Notes: generated by a model from the letters alone, not told the origin. Shown: positions 1-9,420, numbered from the stretch's first letter. The stretch is DNA of 64,000 nucleotides from Mauremys mutica (GCF_020497125.1 NC_059082.1:26620965-26684964); one strand, 5' to 3'. Translations and numbers: made by a program.

Positions 1-137
1 CACAATTCCCATGCTGCCGCTCTAGTTAGCGGTTTGAACTCCGATGCCCTGCAGCCAACCCCTCCCCTCCCCCTTGCAAGCCCCAGAATTTTTAAATCTC
101 ATTTCCTGTTAGCCAGCTTCCCAGAGGAGCTTCCCAG

Positions 138-588
138 GTGAGCTGGCTGGCTATCACACCCAAACACTCTCCCGCTTGGACCACTGCTGAGTTGTTGGAT
201 TTGATCACTATATGGGGAGAGGCGTCTGTTCACTCACAGCTGCGAGTGACCCTTAGGAATCAGGACACATATGGGAAAATTTCTCGGGACTTGTGCGAAA
301 AGGGCTATGATCAGGACATGCAACAGTGCAGAGCGAAGATAAAGGAGCTGAGGCAGGCGTACCATAAGGCGTGGGAGGGATGACCCCACCTCCATCGCCA
401 ATTGCCCCGTGGATACTTTGCATGCAGCTGAAAGAGGGGGTAACCTGGAGGCTGAAATTGTGGATGAAGAAGTCAAGCTAGAAGAGGATGCGGTGCTCCC
501 AGGGGGTTGCCTGGTGGACCAGGCAGCCAGGAACTTTTCTCCACTCCAGAAGTGCTCAACGGGGAGCAGGAAGCAGATGAGATGCCGG
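138..588 (+). pseudogene. Harbinger myb/SANT (trihelix) protein, exon 1, decayed
   Basis: In Harbinger elements the myb-like partner binds DNA and helps the transposase reach its target. The translation from 138 shows the trihelix/SANT pattern: AWTTAELLDLITIWGE, then YGKISRDLCEKGYDQD, then QQCRAKIKELRQAYHK. The reading frame breaks after about codon 80, where the usual segment before the acidic linker is deleted. It resumes in another frame from 409 with GGNLEAEIVDEE and an acidic tract. The exon ends at a good splice donor, gtaagt at 589-594. The open frame begins with GTG at 138; no convincing ATG remains, so the start has decayed. Exon 2 is at 1232. Confidence 0.75.
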
Positions 589-689
589 GTAAGTTGCTGT
601 GGCTTGCATAGGGAATCGAAAAGTGGGAGGCAGGTAGTATTTTCTGTGAGCTGGACATTGCCCTGTGTAGCTAATCTGCATGGCCAACC

Positions 690-983
690 AGGGTGTAGAT
701 GGACATCGAGACCTGCAGGGAATCCTCCAGAGAGAGGCTCTGGAAAATTTCCAAGAGGTACTTGTTAATCCTCTGCCACAGATTCCAAGGGATTGCAGCC
801 TTGTTAGTTCTCCCATTGTAGGTAACTGTCCCATGCCATTTAGCAAACACTGGAGCTGGGACCAAAGCAGCATATAGCTGAGCTGCATATAGACCGGGGT
901 GAAAGCCACAAGCATTTCAGCAGCTGAGCCCTGGTTTCTCTGGTCACCCTCAGCAGCGAGATGTCAGCCAGCAGGTTGGCTGC
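690..983 (-). pseudogene. Third Harbinger-associated exon, copy 1 (unknown function)
   Basis: This reads right to left inside the intron of the myb gene. A splice acceptor (tttttcacag) ends at 984. The frame starts AANLLADISLLRVTRET, breaks near 910 and continues in another frame with GLYAAQLY, then FAKWHGTVTYNGRTNKAA and a YLLEIFQSLSLEDS segment. These blocks line up with the exons at 10746-11022 and 25337-26071. Shared features are an LxxVT..R start, a G-YAA block, W-GKV-Y-G-NKAA-PRNL and a YLQE-F-E-S-ED end. I do not know the protein family. It is broken by one frameshift. The position antisense to myb and inside its intron is the same in all three copies. Confidence 0.6.
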
Positions 984-1231
984 CTGTGAAAAATCGTGGG
1001 ATAATTTTAGAATGAGATCCCTGCTAAGGTGCCCTGCAAGCTGTGACCTTTTTGTCTGTATGCACAACCACTTTCCCCCACTCCTGAAACTCACCATGAT
1101 TGGGGTGCTCACAGAGCTATGTACCTGCCTAGTCTCGGAGAGAAAGTGATTTCTACTAGCAAAATGCCCTTTTTACTAAAATGTTTCAATCATTTGCTGG
1201 AATGTAACAATCCCGCTTCTGTTCAGCACAG

Positions 1232-1429
1232 ACCTTGAAGAACACACCATGCACCCCTGCGGACCGGCTGCGGCAGATAAGAAAAAAACCTAGGTGCAGC
1301 AAAGAAGACATGCTCTGTGAGGTTATACAGCACAATGAGAGACAGACCAGGGAACGGAAAGAGTGCTGGGAAGCCGAAAGGCAGGCCAGAAAAGAGAATG
1401 CTCAAGTCTTTGATACAGCTGCAGACTGA
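1232..1429 (+). pseudogene. Harbinger myb/SANT protein, exon 2, partial
   Basis: A splice acceptor (ttcagcacag) ends at 1231. The frame gives ADRLRQIRKKPRCSKEDML followed by a charged helical stretch of RERKECWEAERQARKE type. This matches the linker and coiled-coil region of exon 2 in copy 2 (8588-9158), which has RLAKIRRRNKKTRDEMF and repeated REREV/WREEE segments. The stop at 1427 comes early: the proline-rich tail seen in the other copies is missing. The frame itself is open, so this is the best preserved piece of copy 1. Confidence 0.65.
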
Positions 1430-1430
1430 G

Positions 1431-1504
1431 CAGATCTGAGTTCGAGTGCCACTGCAGCAGATGCACAATAGGGCTGCTATGTGATCAGGACAGAATAGAG
1501 AATT
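1431..1504. other. Junction between Harbinger copy 1 and the hAT fragment
   Basis: Homology to the myb exon fades by about 1430 and homology to a hAT transposase begins by about 1505. No clear target duplication or terminal repeat was found at this junction. Confidence 0.4.
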
Positions 1505-1756
1505 TTGAACACAGAGTGGAATATCATACGACGAATGAATGAAGATTTAACTTCAACTTCTTTCTCAACACTAGTGGTTCGACCCAATCTTTGTGCTATG
1601 TTTTCTGGGATGAAAGAAGTAGGAATTCATCTCTTGCTACTCCCAGTCACAACAGCTACAGTTGATCATACTTTTCCCTCACTGAATAAAATTTTGTATT
1701 CTGAAAGAAGTCGCCTTCTGCCTGATCATGAGCATATCATGAATGACTGGAAGTAA
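1505..1756 (+). pseudogene. hAT transposase, C-terminal dimerisation region fragment
   Basis: hAT transposases end in a conserved dimerisation domain. The translation includes LLLLPVTTATVDHTFPSLNK followed by ILYSERSRLLPDHEH, which is the typical V-TATVERTFSxxNxILxSERxRL pattern of that domain. Only the last part of the protein is present, and the frame closes at 1754 shortly after the motif. Downstream, AT-rich sequence with an AATAAA-like hexamer (about 1889) looks like its 3' untranslated tail. No upstream DDE or BED zinc-finger part is visible, so this is a remnant. The hAT family call is secure; the subfamily is not known. Confidence 0.75.
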
Positions 1757-2655
1757 CGGACACACAAGAAGACACCAAAGAGTGCAAAATTACAAGAAGA
1801 AACCAAGATGGATGTAGATGTAGTGCTTCGTAGTAGGCTTGAGCGGCCAACTTTTATTTTTGTGATGATTTTAAAACATGAGTTAAAGCTAATAAAATGG
1901 TTGTGAAACGTTTTTCAGTTTTTACTATGGAGCCATACAGCCCGCCTTTGCCCTCACGGTCTCAACCCTCGTTAGCCCTCACCTGCCAACGCCTCCCCTA
2001 ATTTCAATTCCTGGGGAAAACATTGCTTACCTTCAACCTCTGCTTGCCACTATAATGAGTGGACCAAATACATGTAGATGAGTGATGTAGCTGTCTCACA
2101 GAGAGGATAACCTTTAGTTCATGTGAGAGAGGCCTGTGGTTTCGCAATTAAAAACAATCCAAGTTGCTCTCCTGTTTGTGTGTGAGATTTACACAGTAAT
2201 TGTGTCTCTGGTCATATGGATTATTATTCAAGTGACCTTGTTTGGGAATATATTTGAAGAACATGTTAATTCTGCAGTCTCTTTAAAAGGGTGGTAGCAT
2301 TGTGGCTTCTATTGTAGAACCCACAAAATAGTGACACTAGCTAGTGACAACTATTCACTGTCTCTAAGAAGTGAATTTTCTTCAGTGTTTGTTTGAAAGC
2401 TTCACTTTACAGTGAAACTGTAATCTGTTTCAAAGTCAGGTGAAAGGGAGCGTTCTGATTTTGCTATATACTATAAGACACGGAGGGCCAGATTCTGGTA
2501 TAACATAGGTACTTCTGGAGTAACGTCACTCAAGTCTATGAAGCTGCACTGATACAAAACTTAAGAGAGATCAGCTTCAAAAAGCTGGAATCAGAAACTT
2601 CCATGCTACTTTGGAGTGAGAATTATGCGGATGTCCTTCCCCTAGCTGGTTCACC
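1757..2655. other. Non-coding stretch with a short inverted-repeat MITE trace
   Basis: No gene is seen. About 1757-1920 is the probable 3' tail of the hAT fragment. About 2485-2590 resembles an old reptile and bird MITE whose ends read gggccagattctg and whose centre has a 'gagtaac...tcaagtc' motif. The rest is AT-rich unique-looking sequence. Confidence 0.4.
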
Positions 2656-3046
2656 TAAGGGTACGTCTACACTACAAGACTATTTCGAATCAACTGAATT
2701 CGAATTTGTGGAATCGACCTTATGAAGTCGAAGTTGTGTATCCACACTAAATACACTAGTTCGACTGTGTGAGTCCACAGTAACGGGGCCAGTGTCGACT
2801 TTGGAAGCGGTGCACTGTGGGAAGCTATCCCACAGTTCCCGCACTCCCCGCTGCCCATTGGAATCCTGGGATTTCCCCCCAATGCATGCTGGGGGGAAAA
2901 ATGTGTTGAGGGTGGTTTTGGGTAACCGTCATCATTGAACCGTCAATCACGCCCTCCCTCCCTCCCTCCCTCCCTCCCTGAAAGCGCCTGCGGGCAATCT
3001 GTTCGTGCACTTTTCTGCTCAGTGACAGCACGGGCGCCATAGCACT

Positions 3047-3291
3047 TTGAGCACGGATCCCGCTGCAGTTATGGCCGTTGTCAACTCCTCGCACCTTATC
3101 GTCCACCTCTTCCACAGTCAGCTGCTGAGAAATAGGGCTACTTTTCAATGGTGCTGCGAGCACTGGTGGACCATGGGGGACGTCGGGTGGCCAGGCAAAG
3201 TTCATGATGTGCGTGTTTTCAGGAACTCTGGTCTGTTTAGACGCCTGCAGGAAGGTAGTTTCTTCCCAGACCACAAAATAAGTCTTGGGGA
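3047..3291 (+). pseudogene. Harbinger transposase, deleted N-terminal part (copy 2)
   Basis: Harbinger transposase is a DDE nuclease that cuts the element ends. The start resembles that of copy 3 (22911). After about 25 codons the frame jumps directly to the region around the second catalytic Asp: VGWPGKVHDVRVFRNSGLF, then FPDHKISLGDVQ. The helix-turn-helix and the first Asp (the AIDGTH motif in copy 3) are missing, so several hundred bases were lost. The frame is then cut at 3300 by the nested hAT and resumes at 7771. The deletion would have made this a non-autonomous derivative before the hAT landed. Confidence 0.75.
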
Positions 3292-3639
3292 TGTGCAGAC
3301 ATAGGCGGCGAGTTCTATGGGCTCGTGGAGCCCAGGCCCCACCAATAATGCTGAAGGTGGGCCCAGCTCCACCAATGTTTGGGCCCCAGGCCCTATACTT
3401 TGGGGGGTCCCCGCGTTGCAATGCCGGGCGCTCTCACCGCAGCAGCAGCTCCCGGGAGAGGCCCCAGCAGCGACTGGGCTCACAGCCCATTGGCTGGGAA
3501 CCCCAGCCAATGGGAGCTGCCGGGGGCGGTGCCGGAGCTGCCTGGCCGCGCCTCCACAGCAGGGAGGGGGAGGGAGCCACCGGCAGCGTCTGAGCCCTGG
3601 GCAGAGCAGCAGCAGGGTCTGTCCCTATCAGACAGACTC

Positions 3640-4262
3640 AGCCGGTGAGCTGTGGGGGCAGCCAGACACAGAGACACAGCCGGGGAGTGGGGTTTGGTGG
3701 GGACAAACAGACACAGCCAGGGGGTTGTGGGACAGATGCACACAGCGGCGGGGTGGGGACAGACAGACACAGCCGGGGGTGGTGGGGGCAAACAGACAGA
3801 AGGATACAGCCAGGGGGTTGTGGGACAGACACACACAGCGGGGGACAGACAGACACAGCTGGGGGTGGTGGGGGCAGACAGACAGACACAGCCGGGGGAT
3901 TGTGGGACAGACACACACAGCGGGGGGGGGACAGACAGACACAGCCGGGGGTGGTGGGGGCAGCCAGACAGACACAGCCGGGGGTTGTGGGACAGACAGA
4001 CATAAGGACACAGCCAGGGGGGTTGTGGCACAGACACACACAGCCGGGGGTGGTGGGGACAGACAGACACAAATACACAGCCGGGGGGGGGCGTTGGTGG
4101 GAACAAACAGACACAGCTGGGGGGTTGTGGGACAGACAGACACAAGGACACAGCCAGGGGGTTGTGGGACAGACACACACCAGGACACAGCCAGGGGGGT
4201 TGTGAGGACAGACAGACGGACAAAGCTGGGGGGTTGTGGGGACAGACAGATGGAGCCGTGGG
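3640..4262. repeat. Minisatellite with about 28-35 bp units
   Basis: The unit is a variation on gacagacagacacagccggg followed by ggttgtgg or ggtggtggg. It is repeated roughly 20 times with small length changes, and two subtypes partly alternate (a 'ggttgtgggacagacacac' type and a 'ggtggtgggggcagac' type). The array creates long open frames on both strands that are not genes. Confidence 0.85.
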
Positions 4263-5489
4263 CGGGGAAAGGAGCAGCAATGGGCACCCCGGGGCTGGTA
4301 TAAAATACACAGGATGGGGGGAGCTTCCTGAGGGGACTATAGCAACACCCCCCGCAGAGCAGACCCAGGTTGCAGCTGGCTCCGCCCATCACAGCCCCCC
4401 TCCCCACAGAGACCCACACAACCCTCTGCCCCCTCGAGAGACTCCCAATGACCCCTGTGCCCCTGTCACTCCTCTCCAGAGAGCCCTCCCCTTTGTGCCA
4501 GCCCACTCCCCTCCCCCACTGCCTCCCCTCCTCCAAAGCTCCCTACAATCTCCCCCTTTGCCTTCCGCCCCCCAGCCCAGCCCATTCCATTGGCCGGGAG
4601 GCTCCCAGTCTAGTGGCTATCAGGGCCCAGGGGAGCTGCACATGAGGCAGGGTGCCTGCCTGCAGATGCAGACCTGCCTGGCTGTGCCTCCACAGCACAG
4701 GGAGGGGGAGCCACAGGTGAGCAAGCCCTGGTCATCATCACAGGCCCAGTAATTCTCTGGATATTTAATTTCACTGAGGCAAAATGTGTGCAATTTTATG
4801 GGTTGAATGATTGAATGACATAATAGCCACCTGTCCGCATTGTCCATCACTAAGTCCAGTAATTTTGTCAAGTGTTTGTTGCACAACATGGTGGTGCCTA
4901 CCCCTACCTTGTGCTTCAGTGGGTGATGGGGTCCAGGGCAGCCTGTTATAGCCTGTTATAGAACTACCTGATTAGTAATTGGATATGTTGGCTGGCATCT
5001 TTTTTTACGTGTTCGCTCCCCCTGATGTTAGAACCTGGCTACACCACTGGGGAGGGGAGCTTCCTAGACCTGTGCAGCTGGGGCTTAGGTGAATTTTGTG
5101 ATACTGTGCCCCTCCCCAGCTACCACCCTGCAGTCCCCACTCCTGCACCATGCTGGGCAAGGGGCAGCCCCATCCCCAGTGAGGCTATGGTGAGGGGTGG
5201 CAGCAGGGGAGGCCACACGTGATGGCAAACTCCCCACTCGGTACCCACCATAGGGGAGGCGAGTGGGCTTTCTGGACCTGAGAGGGACCTAGGAGCATGT
5301 GCAGTGAACTGCGGGGGAGAGGAGGGGTCCCTCCCCTGGAGTTTGCTGCTGCCAGGGAGGGTGGAGGGGAGTCCTCTTTGGCCCTAGCCCTGGGGCAGCC
5401 TGTCTGCATCCCAAGTTCCTTATCCCCAGCCCTGCCCCAGAGTCCTGACCTGATGGGAAAAACACACAACTTAAATTTGGTGGTCAGTT
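4263..5489. other. Interior of the nested hAT, no gene seen
   Basis: The segment is GC-rich and C-rich. About 4580-4730 is a diverged second copy of about 3500-3640: both carry a 'cctccacagca' segment followed by a 'gggagggggag' run. No gene or RNA is recognised. Confidence 0.5.
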
Positions 5490-6108
5490 TAGAGTATCAT
5501 AGAATATCAGGGTTGGAAGGGGCCTCAGGAGGTCATCTAGTCCAACCTCATGCTCAAAGCAGGACCAATTCCCAACTAAATCAACCCAGCCAGGGCTTTG
5601 TCAAGCCGGGCCTTAAAAACCTCTAAGGAAGGAGATTCCACCACCTCCCTAGGTAACCCATTCCAGTGTTTCACCACCCTCCTAGTGAAAAAGTTTTTCT
5701 TAATATCCAACCTAAACCTCCCCCACTGCAACTTGAGACCATTACTCCTTGTTCTGTCCTCTGCTACCACTGAGAACAGTCTAGATCCATCCTCTTTGTA
5801 ACCCCCTATCAGGTAGTTGAAAGCAGCTATCAAATCCTCCCTCATTCTTCTCTTCTGCAGACTAAACCATCCCAGTTCCCTCAGCCTCTCCTCAGAAGTC
5901 ATGTGCTCCAGCCCCCTAATCATTTTTGTTGCCCTCCACTGGATTTTCCAATTTTCCACATCCTTCTTGCAATGTGGGGCCCAAAACTGTGCGTAGTAAT
6001 CTAGATGAGGCCTCACCAATGTTGAATAGAGGAGAATGATCATGTCCCTCGATCTGCTGGCAATGCCCCTACTTATACAGCCCAAAATGCTGTTAGCCTT
6101 CTTGACAA
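5490..6108 (-). pseudogene. CR1 LINE, 5'-truncated reverse-transcriptase end
   Basis: CR1 is the dominant LINE of birds and reptiles. On the minus strand from about 6105 to 5579 the frame gives the end of the CR1 reverse transcriptase: [18 protein letters not shown], then [20 protein letters not shown], then [15 protein letters not shown] and [10 protein letters not shown]. The 3' untranslated tail runs to 5490 and ends in the CR1-type 'atagaatatcagggttgg' complement. The copy lacks everything 5' of the last part of the transcriptase domain, as expected from incomplete reverse transcription. The frame from about 6105 is open, with no stop until the natural end, which suggests a fairly young copy. 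Confidence 0.9.
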
Positions 6109-6300
6109 AGGCCAGAGGAGGGAGTGTTAGTGCCTGTGCGGACTTCTGGGAAGTGCATGGGGTGGAAGGGGATGCTGGGATGCTCTGGAACCACTCCTTC
6201 AAAGCCAGTCAGGACTCTGGGGGAGCCTCCTCTCTGAGCAGACTGTCTCCAGGGCAAGAAGCTTACACCTTCCTGGGTCTGGCCCAGAGCCCTTTGAATC
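6109..6300 (-). mobile_element. LTR fragment (same family as 6955-7568)
   Basis: This segment matches 6955-7140 almost base for base over about 185 bases, from 'ggagggagtgt' through 'cttctgggaagtgca' to 'ttacaccttcctgggtctg'. It is one end of the LTR described at 6955-7568. The join to the CR1 copy at about 6108 is abrupt. Confidence 0.65.
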
Positions 6301-6720
6301 CCAGCCCCTGGCCGCTGATTGCCCCCTCCCCAGCCCCCTGCCCCAACTGCCCCCCAGGACCTCCACCCCCTATCTAAGCACCACTGGTCCTTGTTCCCCG
6401 ATTACCCCCTCCCGGGACCCCTGCCCCTAACTGCCCCTTGGGACCTCAGCCCCTATCTAAGCCTCCCTTCTCCTTGTCCCCAACTGCCCCCTCCTGAGAC
6501 CCCACCCAACTTCCCCCCCAGGACCGCACCCCCTACCTGTCCCCTGATAAACCTCCTAGACTCCCATGCCTATCCAATTGCTGCCTGTCCCCTGACTGCC
6601 CCTTCGAACCTCTGCCCCATCCAACCCCCGCTGCTCCTTGTCCCTTGACTGCCCCCCGGAACTCCCTACGTCTTCTCCAACCCCCAAACCGCTTACTGTG
6701 CCACTGAGACCAGCGTATAT
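6301..6720. repeat. Degenerate C-rich tandem repeat, unit about 60-70 bp
   Basis: Phrases such as 'ccccaactgccccc' and 'gaccccacccaac', with 'ctgctccttgtccc' or 'tccttgtcccc', recur every 60-70 bases. The array is decayed. Open frames here are an artefact of low complexity. Confidence 0.55.
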
Positions 6721-6954
6721 GGCTCCGTGCAGCTCCAGACAGTTGCTGCCAAGCTTCCCCATGGAGCCCACAGCCCTCTCCCACCCCCAGCACCTGCCTT
6801 CCAGATTTGAACACCTCAAAATTCAGGAGTGCTCAAGCTCGGTTTGGGCAGCTTTTACTTCATTTCTCCCAAATCAGTTTCCCCTGCAAGGTGCCAACTG
6901 AAGGTGTTGGAGAACAGAGAGATCGGGTGGCCTCCTAATGCCTGGAAAAGAGAC

Positions 6955-7568
6955 AAAGGCCGGAGGAGGGAGTGTCAGTGCCTGTGCGGACTTCTGGGAA
7001 GTGCACGGTGTGGAAGGGGATGCTGTGATGCTTTGGAACAACTCCATACAAAGCCAGTCAGGACTCTGGGGGAGCCTCCTCTCTCGGAGCATACTGTCTC
7101 CAGGGCAAGAAGCTTACACCTTCCTGGGTCTGACCTCGGAGCATTCAGCATGCCCTTCCACATGATGCACTTTCCACAGCGAGTCTGCCCAGGCTGGTCC
7201 TGGGGCATCCAGAGGGCCCTGCACCCCAACTCCGCAGTCAGATGTGACTCTCAGCCAGACAGTAAAACAGAAGGTTTATTAGATGACGGGAACACAGTTT
7301 AAACAGAGCTTGTTGGTACAGAAAACAGAACCCCTCTGTCAGGTCCATCTTGGGGGGTGGGGAGCCCAGAACCAAGTTCTGGGTCTCTCCCTATTTCCCC
7401 AGCCAGCTCCAAACTGACACTCCCTCCTCTGGGCTCTGTGTCTCTTCCGGACAAGGAGGCCACCTGATCTCTTTGTCCCCAACACCTTCAGTTGGCATCT
7501 TGCAGGGGAAACTGAGGCACCCACACAGTATTCAGAGAAAATATTAAGAACATTCCCACTTCATCACA
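6955..7568 (-). mobile_element. LTR of a chelonian LTR retroelement (probable solo LTR)
   Basis: Read on the minus strand it begins tgtgatgaagtggga (end at 7568) and carries a polyadenylation signal AATAAA (complement near 7275-7280, followed by the 'ccttctgttttac' segment). No internal coding region is adjacent. I recognise it as a frequent turtle LTR-type repeat, but whether it is Gypsy or retrovirus-derived cannot be decided here. Part of its U3-like region (7415-7513) also occurs in inverse orientation at 6880-6985, so the copy is rearranged. Confidence 0.6.
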
Positions 7569-7770
7569 ACAGGTGCAACAAAATATAATACTGTATATTG
7601 AAGTAGGCAAGTGCTGCTTCTGACTTTCCACTTTTAATTGACCCTTGTAATCTTGTGGCACTGACGCGTTGTAGCTTCATTTTATATCGGCTTACAGGGC
7701 GGGAGCGGGGGGGCACCACCATTTTGGGCCCCACCAAAAATTATACAAACCTGCCGCCTATGTGTGCAGA

Positions 7771-7900
7771 TGCCTATAGTGATCGTCGGGAACCCAGCCT
7801 ACCCGCTAATGCCCTGGCTCGTGAAGCTCTGTGCAGGCGCCTTTCACAGCGACAAGGAACTCTTCAAGTACCAGCGAGCAGCGAGCAGTGTGACCTGTGA
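7771..7900 (+). pseudogene. Harbinger transposase, continuation after the hAT insertion (copy 2)
   Basis: This is in frame with 3047-3291 once the hAT is removed. It shows MPIVIVGNPAYPLMPWLVK, the conserved block between the second and third catalytic residues. Homology then fades before the third acidic residue, so the C-terminal third (the VVE-AFG region) is lost or scrambled. A plus-strand polyadenylation signal follows at 8025. Confidence 0.75.
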
Positions 7901-8024
7901 CTGTTCAGTTTCTTTACAGAGAAGCTGAAGCTGCCCCTGTTTCTTTACCAAGTGACTGTTGACTAGCATCTGCAGTTACATACCCCGCCCACCCCGCTTC
8001 CCCAACTTCCAACACACGTTTAAA

Positions 8025-8069
8025 AATAAAATACATGTTCCACTGTAACTTTACAAAGGTTTCTTTATT
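8025..8069. terminator. Back-to-back polyadenylation signals of convergent genes (copy 2)
   Basis: AATAAA on the plus strand at 8025-8030 serves the transposase. TTTATT (AATAAA on the minus strand) at 8064-8069 serves the first myb 3' end. The same arrangement is found in copy 3 at 24273-24312. Confidence 0.6.
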
Positions 8070-8345
8070 GATGACTTTGCGTTACAGGGTTGAAACTGGG
8101 ACACGGACTGTGCTGGGTAGGGTGTGCAGTGATGTAAAGACCGCCTGTAAACTCGAGGAATGACAGGCTCCTGCTCCCAGAGCGGTCTGCAGTGCCGGAC
8201 TGGATGTTTCAACGGAGCCTGCCATCCCTCCTTTTTGGGACTCTGTGTGCGGGGGCTATGTGGCCTTTTGGCGGGGGAGGACGGATACAGATTCCTCTGC
8301 TGTGTGGCTCTGTGGTCCAGGACAGGGACCGTTGCATGAGATCTG
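8061..8345 (-). pseudogene. Duplicated 3' end of the myb gene, copy A (Harbinger copy 2)
   Basis: This parallels the 3' end at 8588-8835 along its length. Both have a minus-strand AATAAA, a 'gttgaaactggga' or 'gatgaaactggga' block, a 'ccctccttttt/ccctccttctgg' block and a 'ggcgggggagg-cgg-ta-agat' block. In translation both give a basic, proline-rich tail of the PSSPAKRPHSPRT type. Only the tail of exon 2 is present here; the coiled-coil part is absent. Confidence 0.55.
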
Positions 8346-8587
8346 TAACCCTCCTCCCCCGCTACAAAGTCACGTACCCCCCCACCCACACAGAACCTGC
8401 AAACCACCTCCCATACCGACCAGGGTGCGTACTGACTGCAGTGTGTGTGTGACCTGCTGCTGATCCTGCCCCCATGTCTGTACCCTGGTAAAGGTGATTG
8501 TCCTGTCAAATTACCAACCCCCTTCCCCCCCTTCAAACACAGTCTCCTCTAAAAGAACATGACGGAAACAGTAATTAACAGAAAAGT
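8346..8587. other. Spacer between the two myb 3' ends
   Basis: C-rich linker with a gtgtgtgtg run near 8441. No gene or terminal repeat is recognised. Confidence 0.35.
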
Positions 8588-9158
8588 ATTTTTTATTATC
8601 AACTAGACAGTTAGGGGATGAAACTGGGATGGGGGCTTGGGTGAGGCGGGAAGGAAAGGACTTTTCAAAATGTAGGGTATGAGAGCTTTTGGGTACTTGA
8701 GCACTCTGCTGGGGTGCAGTGACAGTTTACACGGCCTCTGGCGCCCCTCCTTCTGGTTATTTTGGGTGAGGGGGGTATGGGACTTTGTGGCGGGGGAGGG
8801 CGGTTGCAGATACACTGCAGGGGGGCTCTGTCCTCCTGCCGGAGGTCCTGCAGAACATGCACAAGGCGCAGGAGCATGTCCGTTTGCTCTCTCATTAGTC
8901 CAAGCAGCGTTTGAGTCGCCTGCTTGTCTTCCTCACGCCACCTCTCCTCTTCCTCACGCCACCTCTCCACCTCTCGTTCGCTGAGTGAGCGCTGGTACAG
9001 AGAGAGGGTCTCCCTCCACTGGCTCTGCTGGTCCGCGTCGTCTCGGGAGCACCCCATAAGTTCAGTGAACATCTCGTCCCGTGTCTTTTTATTTCGCCGC
9101 CTAATCTTTGCCAGCCTCTGTGAGGGGGATGCTGTGGCGGGTCTGGAGACAGTCCAAG
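8588..9158 (-). pseudogene. Harbinger myb/SANT protein, exon 2 (copy 2), open frame
   Basis: A splice acceptor (ccatcacacag) ends at 9159. The frame runs open from there to about 8665: QRLAKIRRRNKKTRDEMFTE, then a long charged helical stretch (SLSEREVERWREEEERWREE), then TLLGLMREQTDMLLRLVHVL and a proline-rich tail. This is the coiled-coil C-terminal half of the Harbinger myb partner, thought to mediate its assembly with the transposase. A minus-strand polyadenylation signal lies at 8592-8597. This exon is the best preserved coding piece of copy 2; its exon 1 (11097-11590) is broken. Confidence 0.75.
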
Positions 9159-9224
9159 CTGTGTGATGGGAAAAAGGGAGTGAATTCCTTGCCAAGATAA
9201 ATTTTTGCGAACAATGAACACAGT

Positions 9225-9420
9225 CTAATCTGTCTCTGTGAATTCTGGGTTGAGATCCCAGTGCCTGATGGGGCAAAAACCATTTTCGCGGGTGGTTCTG
9301 GGTAAATGTCGTCAGTCATCCCTTCCTCCGGGAAAGCTACAGCAGACAATCATTTCAAGCCCGTTTTCCCTGGATTGCCCTGGCAGACGCCACAGCGTGG
9401 AAACCATGGAGCCTGTTTTG
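9225..9420 (+). repeat. Second copy of the Harbinger 5' block inside copy 2
   Basis: This aligns with 22735-22915 of copy 3: 'attctgggtt-ag-tccca', then 'tgcctgatgggg/tcaaaaac', 'ggtggttctgggtaaatgtc', a 'tccctcc' run and an ATGGAGCC start at about 9404. The element also has its own 5' block at 2840-3060. A short frame from the ATG is open but has no similarity to transposase after the first few codons. Confidence 0.55.

Larger units (their letters stand above)
1..1430 (-). mobile_element. Harbinger-type element, copy 1, truncated by the window edge and decayed
   Basis: This is recognised by its contents: a myb/SANT exon (138-588), an antisense third exon (690-983) inside the following intron, and a second myb exon (1232-1429). 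The order matches copies 2 and 3 in the window but in the opposite orientation. The terminal repeat on the left lies outside the window. The transposase half expected to the right of 1430 is absent; a hAT fragment follows instead. The sequence before 138 resembles the leader of the myb gene in copy 3, with a shared stretch around a 'tcatttcctgtt' motif. Confidence 0.75.
3300..7762. mobile_element. Nested hAT element (non-autonomous, 4.46 kb)
   Basis: The left end reads cataggcggcgagtt and the right end, reversed, reads cataggcggcaggtttg. Identical 8-bp target duplications, tgtgcaga, lie at 3292-3299 and 7763-7770. These are the marks of a hAT transposon. The insertion splits the transposase of Harbinger copy 2; removing it and one duplication restores continuity of the frame from the GDVQ segment to the PIVIVGNPAYPL segment. 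No hAT transposase was found inside. The interior holds an internal duplication (about 3500-3640 and 4580-4730), a minisatellite, a CR1 copy, LTR pieces and C-rich tandem sequence. Confidence 0.9.

Noticed and set aside
3640..4262. Possible CRISPR-like array
   Set aside because: Units are adjacent variants without unique spacers of regular length, and the context is a eukaryotic transposon.
3317..4536. Long open frames on both strands (up to about 330 codons)
   Set aside because: They run through the minisatellite at 3640-4262, all frames look alike (Gly/Thr/Gln-rich one way, Cys/Leu/Ser/Pro-rich the other) and none matches a protein family.
8192..8463. Plus-strand open frames opposite the myb 3' ends
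   Set aside because: They mirror the myb exon tail on the other strand and have no independent support.
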